From positions 12,540,252 to 12,604,251 of the forward strand of contig NC_085137.1 in assembly GCF_035046485.1 (NCBI RefSeq): a stretch of DNA of 64,000 nucleotides. Reading direction: 5' to 3'. The first letter of the stretch is position 1. Every line of letters begins with the position of its first letter. The position numbers and the translations under genes were made by a program. A model generated the notes under the pieces. It saw nothing but the letters and a program-made list of their open reading frames with translations. It did not search any database and had not been told where the DNA came from. Below are positions 35,865-47,357 of the stretch, in pieces. This stretch comes from Aedes albopictus (lineage: Eukaryota > Arthropoda > Insecta > Diptera > Culicidae).

Positions 35865-36647
35865 ATGCCGGCGGAACAGGCTGAAACCATATACGATTCC
35901 ACTGGTGCTACAATTTGGAGCCCCCAGTTCGTGGTCAAGCATCGCTACCGAAACTGGACCAGCCAACAAATGACCGATGCAATGGAAGCTATCCGGAATG
36001 GTATGAGTGATCGAAAGGCGGCCGCCGTGTTCAACATTCCACGGAGAACTCTTCGGGAAGAGGCAGAACGATGCAGAATAAAAAGTCAACTGATGTATGT
36101 TGAACCACCGATAACTAATGTTTGGACATCCATCGGTGATGACTCGTTCAGTCAGCAAGTAAACCCTACTGCAATAAGCAATCCACCTGCAACCACAGTT
36201 GACCGTCACAGACAAAGGCGTTGGACCGATGAGCAGATGAACGAGGCCCTAAAAGCGGTTCAGCAGGGCATGAGGTTTTCGGAAGCGGCTACCACGTTCG
36301 ACATTCCTATGATATCGATCTACGCCCGCGCCAGACGTTGTGGCATAGAACGTCCGAAATGTCCTCAAAAATCCTCGGAAGTCGTGCTGAAGGGGTCGAA
36401 AAATTGGACGACGGAGCAGATGAACAATGCGTTGAAGGCGGTCAAAGAAGGCATGGTTCTCTACAGAGCAGCCATTACGTACAACATTCCACAGCCTACT
36501 CTGTGGACGTATGCAAAGCGGTTTGGGGTGCTGCAACGAGAAGAAACCATCGTATCGGACGACACGGTGCTGGGGTATCAACATTCAGGCGAAGATGTTG
36601 CTTTAAAATCGGAACTCACATTTGAGTCAAGTGAGAAATGTGACTGA
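35865..36647 (+). CDS. Alternative 3' module P2: three HTH_psq domains
   Basis: A terminal exon of 260 codons beginning MPAEQ directly at the acceptor (phase 0) and ending at a TGA. Three psq repeats sit near residues 24-70, 110-155 and 170-220. All keep the tryptophan that opens helix 1 (NWTSQQM, RWTDEQM, NWTTEQM), and repeats 1 and 3 keep NIP; repeat 2 has FDIP. Spacers between repeats are longer than in P1. It is the most intact of the MPAEQ/IPAEQ family (P2-P4) and probably closest to their ancestor. LKSE near the C-terminus fits the SUMO consensus. AATAAA follows 14 bases after the stop, supporting use as a 3' terminal exon. Confidence 0.85.
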   Translation: MPAEQAETIYDSTGATIWSPQFVVKHRYRNWTSQQMTDAMEAIRNGMSDRKAAAVFNIPRRTLREEAERCRIKSQLMYVEPPITNVWTSIGDDSFSQQVNPTAISNPPATTVDRHRQRRWTDEQMNEALKAVQQGMRFSEAATTFDIPMISIYARARRCGIERPKCPQKSSEVVLKGSKNWTTEQMNNALKAVKEGMVLYRAAITYNIPQPTLWTYAKRFGVLQREETIVSDDTVLGYQHSGEDVALKSELTFESSEKCD

Positions 36648-36660
36648 AATTGATTATTTT

Positions 36661-36666
36661 AATAAA
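36661..36666 (+). terminator. Poly(A) signal for module P2
   Basis: AATAAA 14 bases downstream of the P2 stop codon. The cleavage site itself cannot be seen. Confidence 0.6.
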
Positions 36667-37779
36667 ACGATAATTCGGAACTAGTGAATATTTTACATTT
36701 TCAATTAAGTTAACTGTATTACAAATTAATTATTATGAAAAACCTGAACTTCGTTATGTGATGACCCCTGCGTAGAGTCCGGCCCATCCATCCACACTTT
36801 CGCTCCCGAATTTTGGCTTTGATGACATCGACGATGGAGCTCAGCTTTGGAGATCCAGTGTAAGGCAACTATGCACGAGCATCTGTTGATTAAAGCCTGC
36901 ACCGTTCAGTGTTCTCCACTAATACACAATAGGTTTCACTAGAAATCCTCTACATAGAGATAAGCGGAAGTTACATATGTCGATTCGGCAACGCTGTTCA
37001 TTTTGTTTACATCAGCTGCCAACACTTGCTGCAAAGCTAGATGTTCAAACTTTGTGCGTGACTTCGTAGTGGTTCAAGTTGTTTTGTTTACATTTTCTAA
37101 TTATGGTAGATTTTTTTTCAAAATTTTGAAAAAAATAGCGGTGCAATCGATGAAATCTGAAATTTATTGCAAAGTGTTAAGCTAAACATATCGGCAGAAC
37201 TGAAGCAAGAAGCAGCAATGAAAGTTTTTTCGAGAAGTGCAGCAACAAAAGTTTCGTCATAAGCTTGAGCTTTTGAAAGCAGAATTAATTAAATTCTATC
37301 TTTTTACTAAACTTACATATACCGTCAATTTCTCGATATTAAAAATAAATAAATTTAATTTATTTAGTTCGGATTGCAATACCGTTCAATCGACGCCTTC
37401 TTACGAACGATCAGCCTGTTCATTTGGCTCACACTTTGACAGTTCTTTCTGCACGATTGGCTTACAATGGCCGCCTCCGCAGATCTCTATAATGTAGGAT
37501 TACTAGGTTTCACTGGCGTACAGCAGCACAGATTTCACGTTTGCGCTGGAAATTCGGATTTGTGTGCGTGGTGGTCCATACATTTTCTTAAATTCGCAAA
37601 AACAGCCCTCGCCTTCTTATGATCCGTGCACCTCACTGTGGCTTACCAGGTGGCCAAAAATATGAAAAGTGGTTTACTCTGATTCATATTTCTTCATGGT
37701 TCTCATTCGACAGCTATCGCTCCTACTAAGATTTTTTACAAATTATCGCTGCATTGTATCCTATTGTTCCGGCGATATA
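36667..37779. other. Intron between P2 and P3, no gene recognised
   Basis: Only short frames. I see no repeat with definable ends. Confidence 0.35.
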
Positions 37780-38628
37780 GGGGCATCTGGGGTAATACGC
37801 ACTGTCGAGGCAAAACGCACCCCCTTTGTTTTTCAGAGATTATCGGTTTTAGAGATTTGAAACCTTATCAGTCTAATAGAACGTCTTAATAAATGAGCAT
37901 CTGGAAAATTTTACATATCTGCGTTACGTAATTAGTGAGAAAAATGAATAAAATTGAAAAGCACAATTCTGATGTAATTTTCCCGATCGTTTGTCGAATG
38001 ATTTGATGGCGAAAACCGGCCAAACATCTAATGCTGTTGTGTTTGTTCAGTTCATTGAGGGCAATGCTAAGCATAGGAAAAATAACTTAAACAGTAGTCT
38101 ACGTAAATTATATGTTTTAAACTATTTTACTTTTTGCTATTGATTGGGGCAATATGCACTCCATTGGTTGGGGCAAAACGCACCTAAGGAAAACAAGCTG
38201 TAATAATATTTATGAGTGCTCTGCAAGTATCGCAAACAAAATTGAGCTATTGTTTGTCTTAAAACCTTATAAAACATGCATTTTGTCTAAGAAGTAAAAA
38301 TATTTCTAAACTCGACGGTGCATCTTGCCTCAATGTTGTGGTGCGTCTTGCCCCTTTGTTTGAGTGCATCCTGCCCCATTGTTGTAGTGCATTTTACCCC
38401 GAGCAAGGGTGCATACTGCCCCGCATAAACATACGAAGCCGTAATGTTGGTCTTTACAAAAAACGTTATTTTCAAGAGTTGAACTGTATTAAGGCTGAAA
38501 TTTTGTTTGGTTTCTCTTAGAATGAAAGTAGATGCAATGAATGCATGCATTAAACCAATAAATTATTGCCTTTTTATATGCATTTGGACGCATCTTCCTT
38601 AAGTGGTGCGTATTACCCCAGAATCCCC
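37780..38628. mobile_element. GGGGCA-family TA element (E)
   Basis: Ends GGGGCATCTGGGGTAATACG and CGTATTACCCCAGAATCCCC with TA borders. The interior repeats related phrases: GGGGCAAAACGCACC, GGGGCAATATGCAC, then inverted TGCGTCTTGCCCC, TGCATCCTGCCCC and TGCATACTGCCCC. Confidence 0.75.
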
Positions 38629-39585
38629 TACATTGTTAAAATTGTGATTTGCAAGAAAACGAATCAAGCCTAACCTTATGAAACACCGAGTAATAAATTT
38701 ATTCAAAATCAAGATTTTCATATGAGGTGCTGCATTTCGTTGAGGACCCATATTCTGGAAGGTCAAGAGAATCTTATCGTAAAAGCTAAAATAAATGGAT
38801 GTTCTTGTTTCTATGGATCTGTTCCAAAATATCAACGAGTTGATTTGCTGTCTAGCTAATGTATACAATAACTCAAATACTGTTCTGCTTAAAATTGTTT
38901 GCTCGTTGAAAGAAGCACATATGACATTCATTAAATTTTGTAAACTATATATGTCAAGTTTTTCACTGTCATACAGTCCTAACGTACTCATTTGCTTAGG
39001 GTGTCCATTATGCCCCTAATCCCCCTATTGGCCAAACAATTAACTGAGAACTCTTTGGTGTATGTTTATTTTTGTGCCAAATTTCATAAAATGTGATACA
39101 TTACCTTTAACTGTGGATGAAAAGCAAATACGTAGATTGAGTGGTTTGTGTTCAAAATTCCAGCCATTTCCTTTGCCAAATTCAAAAGTTACAGCGCTGA
39201 GAATCTAAACTAGGGGCTGTACAAAACTTAATTGCACGCGTTCTACTGTTTCATTGCTACAACAAAAATTTGAATAGTTGAAAACATCATTATTTTTACT
39301 CATATTACTGTCGCGCGTTTGTTTTCTAAGTTACGAATTTTGTTTAAGATGTCGCGATTTTCGCGGATGACACTTTGAAAATTGTGTGTTTGTTGCAATA
39401 GTTTAATTTCCTTGGAAAAATACAGTTCAATAGATAAAATGACAATACCACGGGTATATTGAACATTAATAAACAAAGAACTAAGTATTAAACAATTATC
39501 GAATGGTTATTTTATTGCAGGCTAGGGGGAGGCGGGGCAGTATGGACACCCTAAGGTTTTTGTCAACTTTACCTGGCATGATGTC

Positions 39586-39850
39586 TTCTTCTTCTTCTTT
39601 GTGGCTCGAAGTTCGCATTGGAACTTGGTCTGCCTCTCTTCAACTTAGTGTTCTTAGAGCACTTCCACTGTTGTTAATTGAAGGGCTTTCTTTGCCTGCC
39701 ATTGCATTGCATGAATTTGTACATTGTGTGGCATGTGCAATGATACGCTATGCCCAGGGAGTCGAGAAAAGTTTCCCGACTGGAACGGGAATCGAACCCG
39801 CCGTCTCCGGATTGGCGATCCATAGCCTTAATCACTAGGCTAACTGGAGA
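39586..39850 (-). mobile_element. tRNA-derived SINE in copy C
   Basis: The minus strand has a tRNA-like head with GGTTCGATTCCC and an AAGAAGAAG tail. Target duplication CTGGCATGATGTC at 39573-39585 and 39851-39863. Confidence 0.8.
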
Positions 39851-40742
39851 CTGGCATGATGTCATAAAAGTTTAATTTTTTGATACATGTATCCTTTTTA
39901 GGCCTATTTGGAAGCTATTGCATACGAGTGTAAGCGAAAAAAACATGAATTATCCACTTCAAAAAATGTTTTCAAAAATGTTACTATTTCATGACCGCCT
40001 TGAAACATACGAGGCAGAATGGACACCCCCATGGGGCAATATGGACACCATGAGACTTTAACTTTTTTTTTTTATTTCGTACATTATTTACACCTATAAA
40101 GTTATTTCATTACAAAACAGCTACTATGGATGAATAATACGCCAAAGTAGTTCATTTTTGTTCAGTTAATTTAAATTTAGACTGTTTTGGATAAAGCTTT
40201 GTTTTTGTCGGCATGCACAGCTGTGCCTTGAACAACTATTTTCCACTGTTGTCGTTTTTTGACCAATTTGTTTCATGTCTACTATAGTGAACTTTTAATT
40301 GCAAATGTACTGAAATCGACGAATGTTATTGGTTTGTGATTTAGGTTATATTTTTCCCTCGCCGTTTCTCTCACATAGATGAGAGTCCATTTTGCCCCGG
40401 TAGGAGACAATATTTTCAAACTAGATTTTTGATATGAAACAGAAGAAAATATTAACATGTTAAGCATGTAAATACAGCAAAACTAATTGCATGTGTTCTA
40501 GAAATAATAGTTTTCAAAAGGCCTGCAATTAATTATTCACTAAACCTTATTTTAGATGGTGTGAAAATTATAATTTCCATGCACAAAAAACGGAGGACGC
40601 AACTTTTTCGTGTGAAGTCAAGTATAATTTTAATTTTGAATGTTTCTTTGCTGAATCTACGTTTTTGATAAATGGACTATATTCTCCATTCATTAATAGT
40701 GCAAAAGAGTTCGCATATTTGAAAATATTAAGGGTGTCCATT

Positions 40743-41019
40743 ATATAGCCGAGGCGGTAAACGCACGGGTATTCAGCATTACCATGCCGAGGGTGACGGG
40801 TTCGATTCCCGGTCGGTCCAGGATCTTTTCGTAAAGGAAATTTCCTTGACTTCCTTGGGCATAGAGTATCTTCGTGCTTGCCACACGATATACACATGCA
40901 AAATGGTCATTGGCAGAGGAAGCTCTCAGTTAATAACTGTGGAAGTGCTCATAGAACACTAAGCTGAGAAGCAGGCTTTGTCCCAGTGAGGACGTTACGC
41001 CAAGAAGAGAGAGAGAGAG
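40743..41019 (+). mobile_element. Feilong-like SINE in copy C
   Basis: TAGCCGAGGCGGTAAACGCA, then GGTTCGATTCCC, ending in a GAGAGAGA tail. Target duplication AAGGGTGTCCATT at 40730-40742 and 41020-41032. Same family as 4066-4342. Confidence 0.8.
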
Positions 41020-41090
41020 AAGGGTGTCCATTCTACCCCGCCTACCCCTACATCTCAAATTAGACTAGCACACTTTTTTTGGTACGCCTG

Positions 41091-41232
41091 AGGGTACGGC
41101 CAGAGTGGACGCGTCACGCGACGCGACGCGGATTTCCCATACGATTTGACAACTTCTTATTATTGATTGTTATTCCTTTGCGTGCAAATTTCCGCGTCGC
41201 GCCGCGTCACGCGTCTACTCTGGCCGGCACCT
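41091..41232. mobile_element. GC-rich palindromic MITE
   Basis: Inverted arms GGCCAGAGTGGACGCGTCAC and CGTCACGCGTCTACTCTGGCC around an AT-rich loop. Confidence 0.55.
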
Positions 41233-41792
41233 AAAGAGTGTGATAAAAATGCACATTTGCCTCGGATCGTCTCGACGTCTTCGGTGCACTTATTCCTCCA
41301 TTTACAAGGAATAAGTGCAACGAAGACCTCAATTTGATCCGGCGTGCCCTGCGCTGCAATCACACTTTGAAGGTGTGGGCACACTATTGTGTCAGTCCAA
41401 TTTGGGATGCAGTCAGCAATATTAGATATCAGGAAAGTGACAATACGTATCGGAGCCTATGCTTGTGTACACAAGTAAAGCCACTGTCAGGCTGCTTCTT
41501 TCAACTACAGCATCCGCTCGATAACTGACTGCTGTTTAACTGGACTGCTTTTTAACTGGGCGCTCGATAACTGGACCAAAGTCCAGTTTTATATCAAAAA
41601 TCTAGGAAGCCCGGGAAAAGTCCCTGAAAGAATCCCAGGAGACACCACAGAAATCCGAAGGAATCTCTGAAAAAATTGTGGTAGAAATCCCGGAGGAATC
41701 TCTGGCGGTATCCCAGAAGAAATTCCGAGAAGAATCCCAAAAGTTATCTCTGAAGGAATTCCAGAAGCAAATAAATCTCCCGGAAATAATAA

Positions 41793-42767
41793 CACAGCGC
41801 AACATTTTTTTGTCTCAAGAGCAAACTTATGTGTCTCCGAAGGATTTTGGGCCGCTGAATCCGAATCCGGGCTCAGATTTGCTCTAACACGTCACAATTT
41901 TGAGTTATACCTCAATTTATAGGGCAAAATATGCGATTTTGGGCTTTTCTGACTGTAAGCCATTAAGCAAGGAAATATTTTTTTTAAGCAACCAAAAGGT
42001 TAATTGGTCAATTAACATCTAAATTAACAACTCATGCAAAATATTTCGTTTTACCTAATCAAATTTGAAAGATTTAAGCATTTTATGTTAGTATGAAAAT
42101 TTGCATGCAACTTTTGGAGGATGACTTGTATGGGAAATATCGTACCTATCATAAATCGCTTAAAACTATCAAATTCGATTTAGTAAAACAAAATATTTTG
42201 CATGAGTCGTTAATTTAGATGTTAATTGACCAATTAACCTTTTGATTGCTTAACCCTCTACTTCCCATGGTTGCTCTAGAGCACCATCGATTTTCGACGA
42301 ACTCGAGACAAACGGAATCAGATGAATATGATGCAATAGTTTTTAGAATATGATTGTAATCCCATTAGGTAAACCCAACTCCCAACTACTTGTTTCAATA
42401 GTGAAACTATTGATAAACAATCAAAATACTATTGATTTAAAACTAAATTTTTTTTCGTTGATTTCGAAAAATTTGGCCAATTTGCAATAACTTTTGTTCA
42501 AGCACTTTTTTCGGAAACGCTTTCTTGGCATAGAAATAGTTGTTCAAAGTCGTGGGAAGGAAAGGGTTAAAAAAATATTTCCTTGCTTAATGGCTTGCAG
42601 TCAAAAAAGCCCAAAATCGCATATTTTGCCCTATCAATTGAGGTATAGCTCAAAATTGTGACGTGTTAGAGCAAATTTGAGCCCGGATTCGGATTCAGCG
42701 GCCCAAAATCCTTCGACAGACAAAATGCTCTTGAGACAGACAAAAAGTTATTTTTTGTTACGCAGTG
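41793..42767. mobile_element. Palindromic TAA-flanked element
   Basis: Ends CACAGCGCAACA and TGTTACGCAGTG with TAA on both sides. Long inverted arms (TTGGGCCGCTGAATCCG and complement; GGTTAATTGGTCAATTAAC and complement). The right arm is split by the element at 42254. The inverted relative at 43377-43680 retains the empty site. Confidence 0.75.
42254..42566. mobile_element. piggyBac-type MITE (TTAA)
   Basis: CCCTCTACTTCCCATGG at the left and GTGGGAAGGAAAGGG at the right, each bordered by TTAA (42250-42253 and 42567-42570). A related sequence without clear ends is at about 49990-50110. Confidence 0.7.
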
Positions 42768-43681
42768 TAATTAAATACCTGAATAAAATTTCTGGGGGAA
42801 TCTGCAAAGGCAACCTAGGAGAAATAAATGAGGAAAATCACATATAATCCAAAATCTAGTTTGAAAATATTGTCTCCTACCGGGGCAAAATGGACTCTCA
42901 TCTATGTGAGAGAAACGGCGAGGGAAAAATATAACCTAAATCACAAACCAATAACATTGCAAATCAGTAAACAAAACAAAATATAACAATAGCCTCCTGC
43001 TCCGGGAGCTCGGTCCAGTTATCGAGCGGCACTCGCTAACCGAACTGTTGTCAAAGCCCAGTTATCGAGCGGAAGCTGTATCAACCTACTATGTATATTC
43101 GGAATCACCAATTGATCGTGAAATTAATCTCCATGCAAGGATTATCTTACGAAAAAGAAGACATGGCGGTGTCCAATTTTGGTGGTTCATTGGGTTGCTG
43201 GATCCATAACGGATGACGACGTCTTCTCATAAGATTTTGCTTGCCGATTGATCTTCTTGATATGCCCGACATTTTTTGCAAGAATGCTTCCCAAAACGGG
43301 ATGTAAAAGTTTCACATGGCCTCCTCCTGTATTCACGACTTCGTATTCTATACTGCTGAGTATCGGAGTCAGTATTCTGGATTATATGTGATTTTCCTCA
43401 TTTATTTCTCCTAGGTTTCCTTTGCAGATTCCTCCAAAAATTTTATTCAGGTATTTAATTATTATTTCCGGGAGATTAATTTGCTTCTGGAATTCCTTCA
43501 GAGATAACTTTTGGGATTCTTTTCGGAATTTCTTCTGGAGGTATCCAGAGATTCCTCCGGGATTTTTACCAGATTTTTTTCAGAGATTTTTTCGGGTTTC
43601 TGCGTTGTCTCCCGGGTTTCTTTCAGGGACTTTTCCCGGGCTTCCTTCGTGAATTGCTTCCGTAATTTATTCAAAGAATTA

Positions 43682-44455
43682 GGGTGGGGCGGGGCAAGAT
43701 GGGTCACCTAAGGATGGATCACCATAACTTTGTAAATACAAATCGTATTGGTTTGTATTCGTCCGCTACTCTTTAATACACTAGTTAGCTATGCTAAAAG
43801 TCAATAAAAAGTTCATTAAATACAAAATATGATGTTAAACAAGCAGTTTTAAAAAGTGATCGATTTTGCGCCGTGAAAAAAGGGCGGGGCAAGATGGGTC
43901 ACCTTTTAAGTAATTCACATTTTCTCAACAAAAAACGTCAAAATATAAGATTTGTTCCGCATTCATATATGCTCCATATCCATACTGAGTAAACAAGAGC
44001 TACTAGTAAACATTTTATAAATTTATTTGGAATATAAAAAACTTTACGATTTGAGTGGCCCTAAGGCGACTTGAAAATCGATGTTTTTACTAAAAAAAAT
44101 ATCATAATTTTATGTAATAATTTTGAGCATTCATTCCGCTTGATTGAAGTCATTTATGAGATAGTCTTGTAATAAAAAATAAATAACTTTTGAATGCTCC
44201 AAAAATACGTTCAAAATTGAAGGTGGCCCATCTTGCCCCGTGACAGTTTATATGGAGATTATATGGAATGTATCGCATAAGAAAAATGGCTAAAAACCAT
44301 TTTATTTTTTATTTCCAATGACAGTAAATAATTTTTCAATCAATGCCCCAATCTTTTGTATATTCATGCTGGTCATCTAACAAAATTATTAACATCAACA
44401 AAACATGAGTAATGCGCCCAAAAATGGCACTGACCCATCTTGCCCCGCCCCACCC
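43682..44455. mobile_element. GGGGCA-family TA element (F)
   Basis: Ends GGGTGGGGCGGGGCAAGATG and CATCTTGCCCCGCCCCACCC, TA borders. Interior copies of GGGGCAAGATGGGTCACC (43886) and CCCATCTTGCCCCG (44226). Confidence 0.8.
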
Positions 44456-44742
44456 TACTCTCATGATTTTGCTATACTGATTCGTTTCTGGTGAGCAATA
44501 TTGCTGGTGTATAATTATTCAATTTGAAGTACTTAAGTCTTTTTCATGAAGTCATTTGTTATGTTCTGGTATTCCACAGTGGGGTCTCTGTATATTTCGT
44601 TACCTTTATTCAACCCAGGGTTCGATTGTTTCATCTTCATTGCGTGATGGCTGTATCGGCCAAGGTACCGGATTCGTTTCAAAGCCGACAGAATTTATTT
44701 CTCTGGGTTTTATTTTTGGTAGCATTTTGATCCGTAATCGTA

Positions 44743-45300
44743 TTGCTATCAGGGGCGTACAATTTCGTTTCAATGATACACTTTCATGCAACATTTGAAT
44801 GAGTCACTTCAAGTGTTTCATACATTTTTCTAATGACTCGGTCGTTAAAAAAAACTTTTCCACTCATCGTAGCACTCGGTAGTCTCCCACCCGGTCGCAT
44901 TGCTTGTGCTTCACCCGTCAGTGCATTAGTGTCTCACTGGTGCGCGCTAGTCTCTCAATGGTTACGGGCGCCGGTTAATTGGATTTAAGTGGTCGAATTT
45001 GTTATCCTCTTTCATAAAACATAATTATCATTCTATTGGCGTGCACCAGTATTTAAAAATGTGGTTTAAATAGTGTTTTTAGCATGTTGAAGTATTTCAA
45101 TGACTCATAAATGAAACGAAAATCCAAGTGTATCATCCCATGTTTCATACACACTTGTTTCTGTAGCAGCAACGAACGAGTGTGTTGCTGGGTGAGAGAT
45201 GAAGCATCACAGCAGTCCGTTCGCATGGGAAACGATTTGCTACAGTCGTCGTACGTCATGTTTTCCTTTCGAAATTGCACGACCCTGATTGCTATGGGCA
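44743..45300. mobile_element. Inverted-repeat element
   Basis: ATTGCTATCAGGGGCGTACA at the left is inverted at the right as GCACGACCCTGATTGCTAT, with AAACTTGTGTATGAAAC-like inverted blocks inside. Confidence 0.5.
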
Positions 45301-45750
45301 ATCCATGATCGTTTGGCTCAACGAAAAAAACCGTTTCTGATGCAGTAGACCTTTTAGATGACCTGGAATAGTTATTCGCCTAACTCAACTGATAGAATCA
45401 GTTCCTGAGGAAGTCCACCTTTGAGGTAAACTTCAATACTTGTCGCATAACTCAACGGATGGAATCCTGAGACAGTCTCTTGCGAAGGAGCTTGATTTGT
45501 TACTCAATACTGGAAGTCTTAGTTTGTTGCCTGAGCAACCACTTGTTCACTTGTTAGCTTTTTTTATACCAGTATTGTCCCAACATATGTTGACAAATAT
45601 TAGTCCAATGTGATCTCTTTTTCGTTCGATGACAACTTATTAAGTCTTCTCATGTGATTTAACGATTAACTTCGAATTAGTGCTATGATCTTGTGTTGTT
45701 GCATGCCATTTTCATCAATATTGTCTTCCTGGCATGTAACTGCCTTTAGT

Positions 45751-45779
45751 GGAACTAAACTACGGTTTTCTGTTGTCAG
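45751..45779 (+). promoter_or_regulatory. Splice-acceptor tract of psq module 3
   Basis: Carries the same ACTAAACTACGG and TTTTCTGTTG blocks as modules 2 and 4, ending TCAG in place of CCAG. Confidence 0.7.
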
Positions 45780-46487
45780 ATGCCAGCGGAACAAACTGCG
45801 ACCACCTTCAATGCCACCGATGCCTCAACACGGACTCCTAAGAACGAGAAACGTTGCCGTGAAATAAAATACCTCATGACCGATAAACCACAAATGCAGT
45901 CGACAAATAAAACGTGTGGACAAAAGCGTCCCGTTGATAAACAATTGACAGAGGCGCTAACAGCGATCCAGAAAGGCATGAAGGTTTCAGCCGCGGCAAC
46001 TAGATTCAATATCCCTTACAAAACTATCTACAACCGCGCCCAACATTGTGGTATAATACGCCCGAAATGTTCAACCATCATTAAAGGGTCGAAAAATTGG
46101 ACGTCGAAACAGATGACTGATGCGTTGAAGACGATCGAAGAAGGAATGAGTTTTACAAAAGCAGCCATCATTTACAACATTCCACTGGCTACTCTGTACA
46201 CGTATGCGAAGCGTTTCGGGGTGCGAAAAAGGTCCATCGCAGATGATATGAATGGAGGCACATCTGAAATCCTGAAACACCTCCCCGATGAAAGTAGCAG
46301 AAAAAGACGTTGGACCGAGGAACAGATGAGTAGGGCCCTCGAAGCCATTCAAAAAGGAATGACGATCTCAAAAGCTTCAACGGAATTCAACATTCCTAGG
46401 AAACCGATAGATTTCCGGGTCAAAAATCTACACCAGAAGTCAACATTGAAAGATCGAAAAAATGGACGTCTCAAAGCAGAGGACTGA
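45780..46487 (+). CDS. Alternative 3' module P3: psq repeats with internal duplication and C-terminal frameshift
   Basis: A terminal exon of 235 codons starting MPAEQT at the acceptor in phase 0. Compared with P2 it lacks the first psq repeat. It then has a psq2-like repeat (Trp replaced by Pro: KRPVDKQL), a psq3-like repeat (KNWTSKQM) and a second psq2-like repeat (RRWTEEQM). The next unit starts as another psq3-like repeat but is frameshifted, so translation ends early at KAED with a TGA. The remnant continues in another frame at 46492-46611. The simplest explanation is a tandem duplication of the psq2-psq3 pair followed by loss of the last copy. The protein may still work with three repeats. 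Confidence 0.8.
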   Translation: MPAEQTATTFNATDASTRTPKNEKRCREIKYLMTDKPQMQSTNKTCGQKRPVDKQLTEALTAIQKGMKVSAAATRFNIPYKTIYNRAQHCGIIRPKCSTIIKGSKNWTSKQMTDALKTIEEGMSFTKAAIIYNIPLATLYTYAKRFGVRKRSIADDMNGGTSEILKHLPDESSRKRRWTEEQMSRALEAIQKGMTISKASTEFNIPRKPIDFRVKNLHQKSTLKDRKNGRLKAED

Positions 46488-46491
46488 TGGT

Positions 46492-46611
46492 GCGTTGAAG
46501 GCAATCAAAGCAGGCATGGTTCTCCACACAACTGTCACCACTTGCAACATTCCTTGCAGCCTACTTAGTGGAGTCATGCGAGAGAGGTCCATTTTATCCA
46601 AACCGAATTGA
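46492..46611 (+). pseudogene. Frameshifted remnant of a fourth psq repeat in P3
   Basis: Read from the GCG at 46492, this encodes ALKAIKAGM, a degraded helix, TCNIP and a short tail to a TGA at 46609. That is the same order as the third repeat of P2 (ALKAVKEGM, TYNIP). Aligning the DNA between TGGACGTC and GCGTTGAAG shows a net gain of five bases relative to the intact repeat, which puts it out of frame with P3. Confidence 0.7.
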
Positions 46612-46617
46612 AATAAA
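46612..46617 (+). terminator. Poly(A) signal for module P3
   Basis: AATAAA immediately after the psq remnant, about 125 bases beyond the P3 stop. Its position fits the original, unshifted stop of the exon. Confidence 0.5.
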
Positions 46618-47357
46618 TTTATATTACCGTGACAGTTGGAATCTAATAAAAAAAAGACGATAATTCATATTTAGAGAAATAAATTGTAAATTTGGATCCA
46701 AGATTCATTACCTGAAAACATCATTGTGAATAATACAAGTAGCAAGTCAGAATTATTTTTAGAAAACTATGTGATTACATATAAAATAAACTAACGAATT
46801 TAATCAACAAACAATTGAAGATTGAAAAAAAAAATAAAACATGAATTTTATTACCCTTGCGTTACCTACTTAGATTTGTCCCCTGAATGCGAAGATCTTG
46901 TACAGTAAGATTTCAATTTAGTGGCATACTTTATTTTTTTGGCATGTTACGATCTTGGCACATCACGAATTAGGCAACAATGGGTTTCATGATTAGCAGC
47001 ATTTTAAAATGCATTAGTAAATTATCAAATATAGTTAAATACTCTTCTAATTTGCAATTCCCTCGATTTCACGCTATCCTGGCATTCGCACATAGGATCC
47101 AGCCCACTACTGTTTGTCACTCATATTCTCAAAACAGCACAGGAGTCTTCTTCTAGGTCTATATACAAAGCCTCACTATAGAAACTCTTGCTATGGGGAA
47201 TTTGAGGAGAATTGTTTTGCGAGAAACCCTTCTAGATGTTTGAGGTCCAATCAAATGCAAATACAATGTAAAGCTTATGTAAATAGCAAGCTTATGTAAA
47301 TAGTGCCGATAGCTATGACCTGCCACATACTACCTCTGGAACACGACTGACCTTACG

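Larger units (their letters stand above)
39525..41048. mobile_element. GGGGCA-family TA element, copy C (reversed)
   Basis: Left GGGGGAGGCGGGGCAGTATG and right CATTCTACCCCGCCTACCCC, flanked by TA. Collinear in reverse with copy A but without the foldback insertion, so it preserves the empty site. Two SINEs are nested in it. Confidence 0.75.
41506..43080. mobile_element. TACAGC-ended element with 5-base duplication
   Basis: Ends TACAGCATCCGCTCGATAAC and GTTATCGAGCGGAAGCTGTA; TCAAC is duplicated at 41501-41505 and 43081-43085. TCGATAACTGG motifs repeat near both ends. It contains a minisatellite segment and two nested elements. Confidence 0.7.

Noticed and set aside
35865..36647. Psq modules P2 and P3 as independent intronless genes starting at MPAEQ
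   Set aside because: The ATG lies exactly at a conserved acceptor, and the related P4 has ATT at that place. P1 also has codons open to its acceptor, so they behave as spliced exons.
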